From Rheinheimera sp. (lineage in GTDB: Bacteria > Pseudomonadota > Gammaproteobacteria > Enterobacterales > Alteromonadaceae): DNA of 43,908 nt. The notes below the pieces were generated by a model, which was given only the letters and a program-made list of their open reading frames with translations, was not told the DNA's origin and ran no database searches. Shown in pieces: positions 40,723-43,908 of this stretch (positions within the stretch are counted from its first letter, which is position 1; every line of letters begins with the position of its first letter). A program made the translations under genes and the position numbers. The DNA is taken from assembly GCA_003482455.1 (NCBI GenBank), contig DMYW01000049.1, positions 1 through 43,908 on the forward strand, written 5' to 3'.

Positions 40723-40751
40723 ACTATGCAGTCTGTGGTGTACTGTGTAAA
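40723..40751 (-). promoter_or_regulatory. Sigma-70 promoter of the sigma-factor gene
   Basis: On the minus strand TTTACA (40746-40751, five of six) and CATAGT (40723-40728, four of six) are exactly 17 bases apart. The ribosome-binding site GGAGG follows close to the ATG at 40705. Confidence 0.65.
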
Positions 40752-40795
40752 GTTGCGGTGCATCGTTGGTGCGGTCGAGCACCTTGTATTCAAAG

Positions 40796-40817
40796 ACACA
40801 CGGTGGCCATCGTGTGT
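40796..40817. promoter_or_regulatory. Inverted repeat upstream of the beta-lactamase gene
   Basis: ACACACG (40796-40802) and CGTGTGT (40811-40817) are exact complements with an eight-base spacer, ending 23 bases before the beta-lactamase ATG. A second small hairpin GGTGC/GCACC lies at 40768-40783. Either may be an operator or mRNA leader structure. Confidence 0.45.
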
Positions 40818-40840
40818 GACATTTTTTGTTAGGAATTGGC

Positions 40841-41773
40841 ATGATCCGTCTACTTGGTAGGGCTTTGCTGCTGAGCAGCCTGCTGCTATCGACGCACGCC
40901 GCAGAGCTGCCACGTCAAAGTAACTCGTTAACTGAAGTGCTGGCGAGGCAACTGCCGCCAAGCGAGTATGCGCGCGTCGGTATCTATCTGCTGGACTTAC
41001 AGCAAGCGCAGGCATGGAGCCTCAATAACAACCCTAGTTACCCGCTGCTGAGTAGTTTTAAACTGCCGCTGGCGATATGGGTGCTCAAGCTGGTGGAAAC
41101 CGGCCAGCTGTCTCTCGAGCAAGCTGTGCCGATCCAACGTAGCGCCTTGATGCAAGACACTTGGAGCCCATTGCTTGATGAGCACAAAGCGGCAAACTTT
41201 ACGCTGACAGTGCGTGAGCTGTTGCGTTATAGCGTCGAACTTAGCGACAACAACGCCGCCGATGTGCTGCTGCAATTAAGCGGTGGCACCGCGGCGCTGC
41301 AGCAGTATCTGCAGCAGCAAGGCTTGCAAAACACCGTGATCCAAGCGACCGAACAACAGATGCACCAAGGGTTTGCGGCGCAATACCGCAATCACAGTCG
41401 ACCGAGCGACATGGCGCTGTTGTTGGCGCAGCTTGCGAATACTGAATTGTTGCACGCTGAGCAAAGTGATCTGTTAGTGCAGTGGCTACGCGATACGCCC
41501 ACCGGCGCCAAACGTGTCAAAGCGGGTTTACCCGACGGCAGTATCTGGCTGCACAAAACCGGTACGTCGGGTACTGATGAACGAAGCGGTGTACGCGCAG
41601 CAGTCAACGATATCGGTCTGCTGCAACTGCCCGATGGCCGACAGTTTGTGCTGGTGATGTTGGTGCAAGACAGCCACTGGTCACTGGATGATACCGAAGC
41701 ACTGATGGCGCGACTGACCGCTCGGTTGGTCGAAACGGCGATGCGCCCGATCCCAGTGCCCTGTGGACCTTAA
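40841..41773 (+). CDS. Class A beta-lactamase (subclass A2-like)
   Basis: A 310-residue exported serine beta-lactamase. A signal peptide (MIRLLGRALLLSSLLLSTHA) precedes the mature enzyme. Catalytic motifs are complete: Ser71-x-x-Lys74 (SSFK), Ser135-Asp-Asn (SDN), Glu171 in the omega loop (ATEQQMHQ) and Lys239-Thr-Gly (HKTGTSG). The omega loop with EQQMH, and KTGTSG, resemble the PER/VEB/CfxA branch rather than TEM/SHV, so a chromosomal subclass A2 enzyme is suggested. The spectrum cannot be read from sequence. The ATG at 40841 with AGGA before it is preferred. It is divergent from the membrane-tethered sigma factor; no mobile element is near, so it looks intrinsic. Confidence 0.9.
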   Translation: MIRLLGRALLLSSLLLSTHAAELPRQSNSLTEVLARQLPPSEYARVGIYLLDLQQAQAWSLNNNPSYPLLSSFKLPLAIWVLKLVETGQLSLEQAVPIQRSALMQDTWSPLLDEHKAANFTLTVRELLRYSVELSDNNAADVLLQLSGGTAALQQYLQQQGLQNTVIQATEQQMHQGFAAQYRNHSRPSDMALLLAQLANTELLHAEQSDLLVQWLRDTPTGAKRVKAGLPDGSIWLHKTGTSGTDERSGVRAAVNDIGLLQLPDGRQFVLVMLVQDSHWSLDDTEALMARLTARLVETAMRPIPVPCGP

Positions 41774-41838
41774 GCACCTTGCGAACTGCTTGATCTTCTC
41801 GCTGAAAGCACACAAAAAGTGCAGCAGAATTAGCAAAT

Positions 41839-41860
41839 AAACGCTAGTTTTGGCGTTTTG
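41839..41860 (+). terminator. Weak terminator-like hairpin after the beta-lactamase
   Basis: AAACGC (41839-41844) pairs with GCGTTT (41853-41858) around an eight-base loop and is followed by TG and TT. The stem is short and the T-run is interrupted. Confidence 0.35.
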
Positions 41861-41989
41861 TTAGGCTTGCCACGCGGGCTTGTCACTGCTTTGCAGGTAA
41901 TCGTAGTGGTTGGCCGCCACAGTTCTGTGTTGCGGCTACCGGCTTTTTTCGCCGAGTCCGCGATAATGCTTAATTGTAAGCCCATGTTT

Positions 41990-41995
41990 TATAAT
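41990..41995 (+). promoter_or_regulatory. Possible ppc promoter -10
   Basis: A perfect TATAAT in AT-rich DNA about 200 bases before the ppc ATG. The hexamer 17 bases upstream (TGCTTA) is a poor -35, so an activator or a long leader would be needed. Confidence 0.35.
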
Positions 41996-42193
41996 AAAAA
42001 TTGCCTCGCATGCACGAGGGTTATACCGACACATAATTTATTTCACCCATAAAGCCGTCTAAACACCTAAAAGTCTATTGTTGTTGGTTTTGTAATCTGT
42101 CACAGTTGAGTACCTGCTAAATTACCGCTAGGGTGATGAATAACTAGCCAAATCATGTGCAAAAACAGGCAGAGCAACGAGGAGATTGGGAAT

Positions 42194-43908
42194 ATGTCGC
42201 AATATGCTGCCTTACGGGCAAACGTCAGTTTGTTGGGCACACAGTTAGGGGATACGGTTCGCAAGCAGTTGGGCGAGGCGATTTTGGAGCGAATTGAGCA
42301 AATCCGCCAATTAGCCAAACAAGCCCGCTCTGGTACCGAGCAACAAGACCAGCAACTGAAGCAGTTGTTGTCGGATCTAACCGACGACGAAATTCTGCCA
42401 GTGGCACGCGCCTTTGCGCAGTTCTTAAACTTGGCCAACTTAGCCGAACAGCATCACACCATCAGCAAAGCAGGCGCTGCATCGATTGAAAAACCCGAGC
42501 CGGTGCTGGAGTTATTGCAGCATTTAAACAGTGCCAATATCGACGTGGCCAAAGTGCGCGAAGCCGTGCAGGACTTGTCGATTGAACTGGTCCTGACCGC
42601 CCACCCGACCGAAGTGACCCGCCGCACTCTGATTTACAAGTTGACGCAAATTGCCGACTGTTTAGCGGCTCGTGAGCAAGACATCAGCGCAGCCCACGCG
42701 GCACGGCTGGAAACCCGGCTCAGCGATTTGATCACCCAAGCCTGGCACACGAATGAAATTCGTGAGCAGCGGCCAACACCGGTCGATGAAGCCAAATCTG
42801 GCTTTGCAGTCATTGAAACCTCGTTGTGGTACGCGGTGCCTGAGTTTATCCGCGAATTGGATGAAGCCTTAACGCCAGTGCTGGGCCATGGCTTGGCGCT
42901 GGATGCAACGCCAATTCGATTCTCCTCCTGGATGGGCGGCGACCGCGACGGTAACCCGTTTGTCACGGCCAAAGTCACCCGGCAAGTGCTGTTATTGAGC
43001 CGCTGGAAAGCCGCCGATTTATTCGCTCGCGACTTGGACGTGTTGTCCAACGAATTGTCGATGAACCAAGCGACCGACGAGCTCAAAGCTATGTCGGGGG
43101 GCGCCAGCGAGCCGTATCGCACTGTGCTGAATCAGCTGAAAACTCGGCTGGAATATACGCGCGATTGGTTATCCGAAGCATTAATGCATGACCGCCTGCA
43201 ACGGCCGGCCGATTTAGTTTGGAATAACAATCAGTTATTGGAACCCTTGTTGCTGTGTCATCAAAGTTTGTTGGCCTGTGGCATGGACGTGATCGCCAGC
43301 GGCCAGCTGCTGGACACCATTCGCCGCGCTTATGCCTTTGGCCTGACGCTGCTGAAACTCGACGTGCGGCAAGAGTCGGGTCGCCATGCGCAAGTATTCT
43401 CCGAGTTCACCCAGTATTTAGGTATCGGCGACTACGCGCAGTGGGAAGAACCAGCGCGCCAGGCGTTTTTACTCAATGAATTAGCCTCCAAACGCCCGCT
43501 GTTCCCGCGTAACTGGCAGCCCAGCGCTGAAGTGCGCGAAGTGCTGGATACTTGCGACATTATTGCCCGCCACGGCCCTGAAGCCTTATCGACGTATGTG
43601 ATTTCGATGGCCGGCAAACCGTCCGACGTGCTGGCAGTGCAATTGCTGTTGAAAGACGCCGGCATCACCTTCCCGATGCGTGTCGCACCACTGTTTGAAA
43701 CGCTGGCGGATTTAACCAATGCGCCAGAATGTATCAGCAAATTGTTGGCGATTGACTGGTATCGCGGTTATATCCAAGGCCGCCAAGAAGTGATGATCGG
43801 CTACTCCGATTCAGCCAAAGACGCCGGCGCCATTGCTGCGGCGTGGGCGCAATACAGCGCGCAAGAAGCGCTGGTGGCGATTTGCCAACAAGCCAAAGTG
43901 CAGCTGAC
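42194..43908 (+). CDS. ppc: Phosphoenolpyruvate carboxylase, N-terminal two thirds (runs off window)
   Basis: Carboxylates phosphoenolpyruvate to oxaloacetate, refilling the citric acid cycle. The first 571 codons are present; the family has about 880. The protein starts MSQYAALRANVSLLGTQLGD. It shows the catalytic VLTAHPTEVTRRT with His137, the SSWMGGDRDGNPFVT glycine-rich loop, LKLDVRQESGRHA, and near the end MIGYSDSAKDAG. The ATG at 42194 follows a GAGGAGAT ribosome-binding sequence. It has a long upstream region and appears to be its own transcription unit. No frameshift is seen in the visible part. Confidence 0.97.
   Translation, partial: MSQYAALRANVSLLGTQLGDTVRKQLGEAILERIEQIRQLAKQARSGTEQQDQQLKQLLSDLTDDEILPVARAFAQFLNLANLAEQHHTISKAGAASIEKPEPVLELLQHLNSANIDVAKVREAVQDLSIELVLTAHPTEVTRRTLIYKLTQIADCLAAREQDISAAHAARLETRLSDLITQAWHTNEIREQRPTPVDEAKSGFAVIETSLWYAVPEFIRELDEALTPVLGHGLALDATPIRFSSWMGGDRDGNPFVTAKVTRQVLLLSRWKAADLFARDLDVLSNELSMNQATDELKAMSGGASEPYRTVLNQLKTRLEYTRDWLSEALMHDRLQRPADLVWNNNQLLEPLLLCHQSLLACGMDVIASGQLLDTIRRAYAFGLTLLKLDVRQESGRHAQVFSEFTQYLGIGDYAQWEEPARQAFLLNELASKRPLFPRNWQPSAEVREVLDTCDIIARHGPEALSTYVISMAGKPSDVLAVQLLLKDAGITFPMRVAPLFETLADLTNAPECISKLLAIDWYRGYIQGRQEVMIGYSDSAKDAGAIAAAWAQYSAQEALVAICQQAKVQL

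Larger units (their letters stand above)
41774..42193. other. 420-base intergenic region between beta-lactamase and ppc
   Basis: No credible gene. It contains a weak terminator-like hairpin (41839-41860), a TATAAT at 41990-41995, a small hairpin CCTCG/CGAGG (42004-42019), and a long ppc leader ending in GAGGAGAT ribosome-binding sequence. A 64-codon frame at 41858-42052 has no start signal or protein features and is not believed. Confidence 0.55.

Noticed and set aside
40735..40750. TACTGTGTA shared between the sigma/beta-lactamase region and the padR operator cluster as a joint PadR site
   Set aside because: Only a nine-base match without the inverted partner; it overlaps the sigma-70 -35 element, which explains it more simply.
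41858..42052. A 64-codon frame between the beta-lactamase and ppc
   Set aside because: No ribosome-binding site or recognisable domain; it crosses the likely ppc promoter.

Overview
The window looks like chromosome from a free-living gammaproteobacterium of the Alteromonadales/Chromatiales type; Rheinheimera or a near relative is my best guess. This rests on gene order and protein resemblance only. Supporting signs are the lptM-lysA-dapF-DUF484-xerC-HAD-uvrD block divergent from cyaY, the hemCDXY run, ubiD next to fre, a large GlyGly-CTERM subtilase, and apparent MetJ, FadR and LexA sites of the gamma-proteobacterial kind. There is no insertion sequence, prophage, integron or CRISPR array. 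Genes are dense and many overlap by ATGA or a few bases.

Region 1 (1-5.2 kb, minus strand) is a housekeeping operon for DAP/lysine synthesis (lysA, dapF), chromosome dimer resolution (xerC), a HAD phosphatase and the start of uvrD. A LexA-like box sits just before uvrD. Region 2 (5.2-11.8 kb, plus strand) has cyaY, an esterase, a DUF2914 membrane protein, the haem block hemC-hemD-hemX-hemY and a UDG-superfamily glycosylase. Region 3 (11.9-18.1 kb) is accessory: an acyltransferase-3 membrane protein divergent from a membrane LytTR regulator coupled to a CsaA-like protein, a secreted cyanophycinase-like peptidase, and two convergent unrecognised lipoproteins.

Region 4 (18.3-24.8 kb, minus strand) has fadM behind a FadR-like operator, a ubiD-ferredoxin-flavin reductase operon, and a tightly overlapped mipA-DUF3019-response regulator-histidine kinase operon whose upstream DNA carries tandem direct repeats. 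Region 5 (25.0-34.1 kb) has the 1750-residue subtilase, metC behind a tandem MetJ operator, a solute-binding-like protein, a VC0807-type membrane protein and a small Sel1-like exported protein.

Region 6 (34.1-43.9 kb) has a PadR-HAAS pair with a cluster of inverted repeats, two bacterioferritin subunits with complementary active-site losses, tRNA-Gly(CCC), a hydratase-family enzyme with an internal tandem repeat, a CPA2-type antiporter, a sigma factor with a membrane C-terminus divergent from a class A beta-lactamase, and the first two thirds of ppc.

The least described items are the mipA-DUF3019 two-component operon, the membrane-tethered sigma factor facing a beta-lactamase, and the PadR operator cluster. 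All functional statements come from reading motifs; no database search was run.
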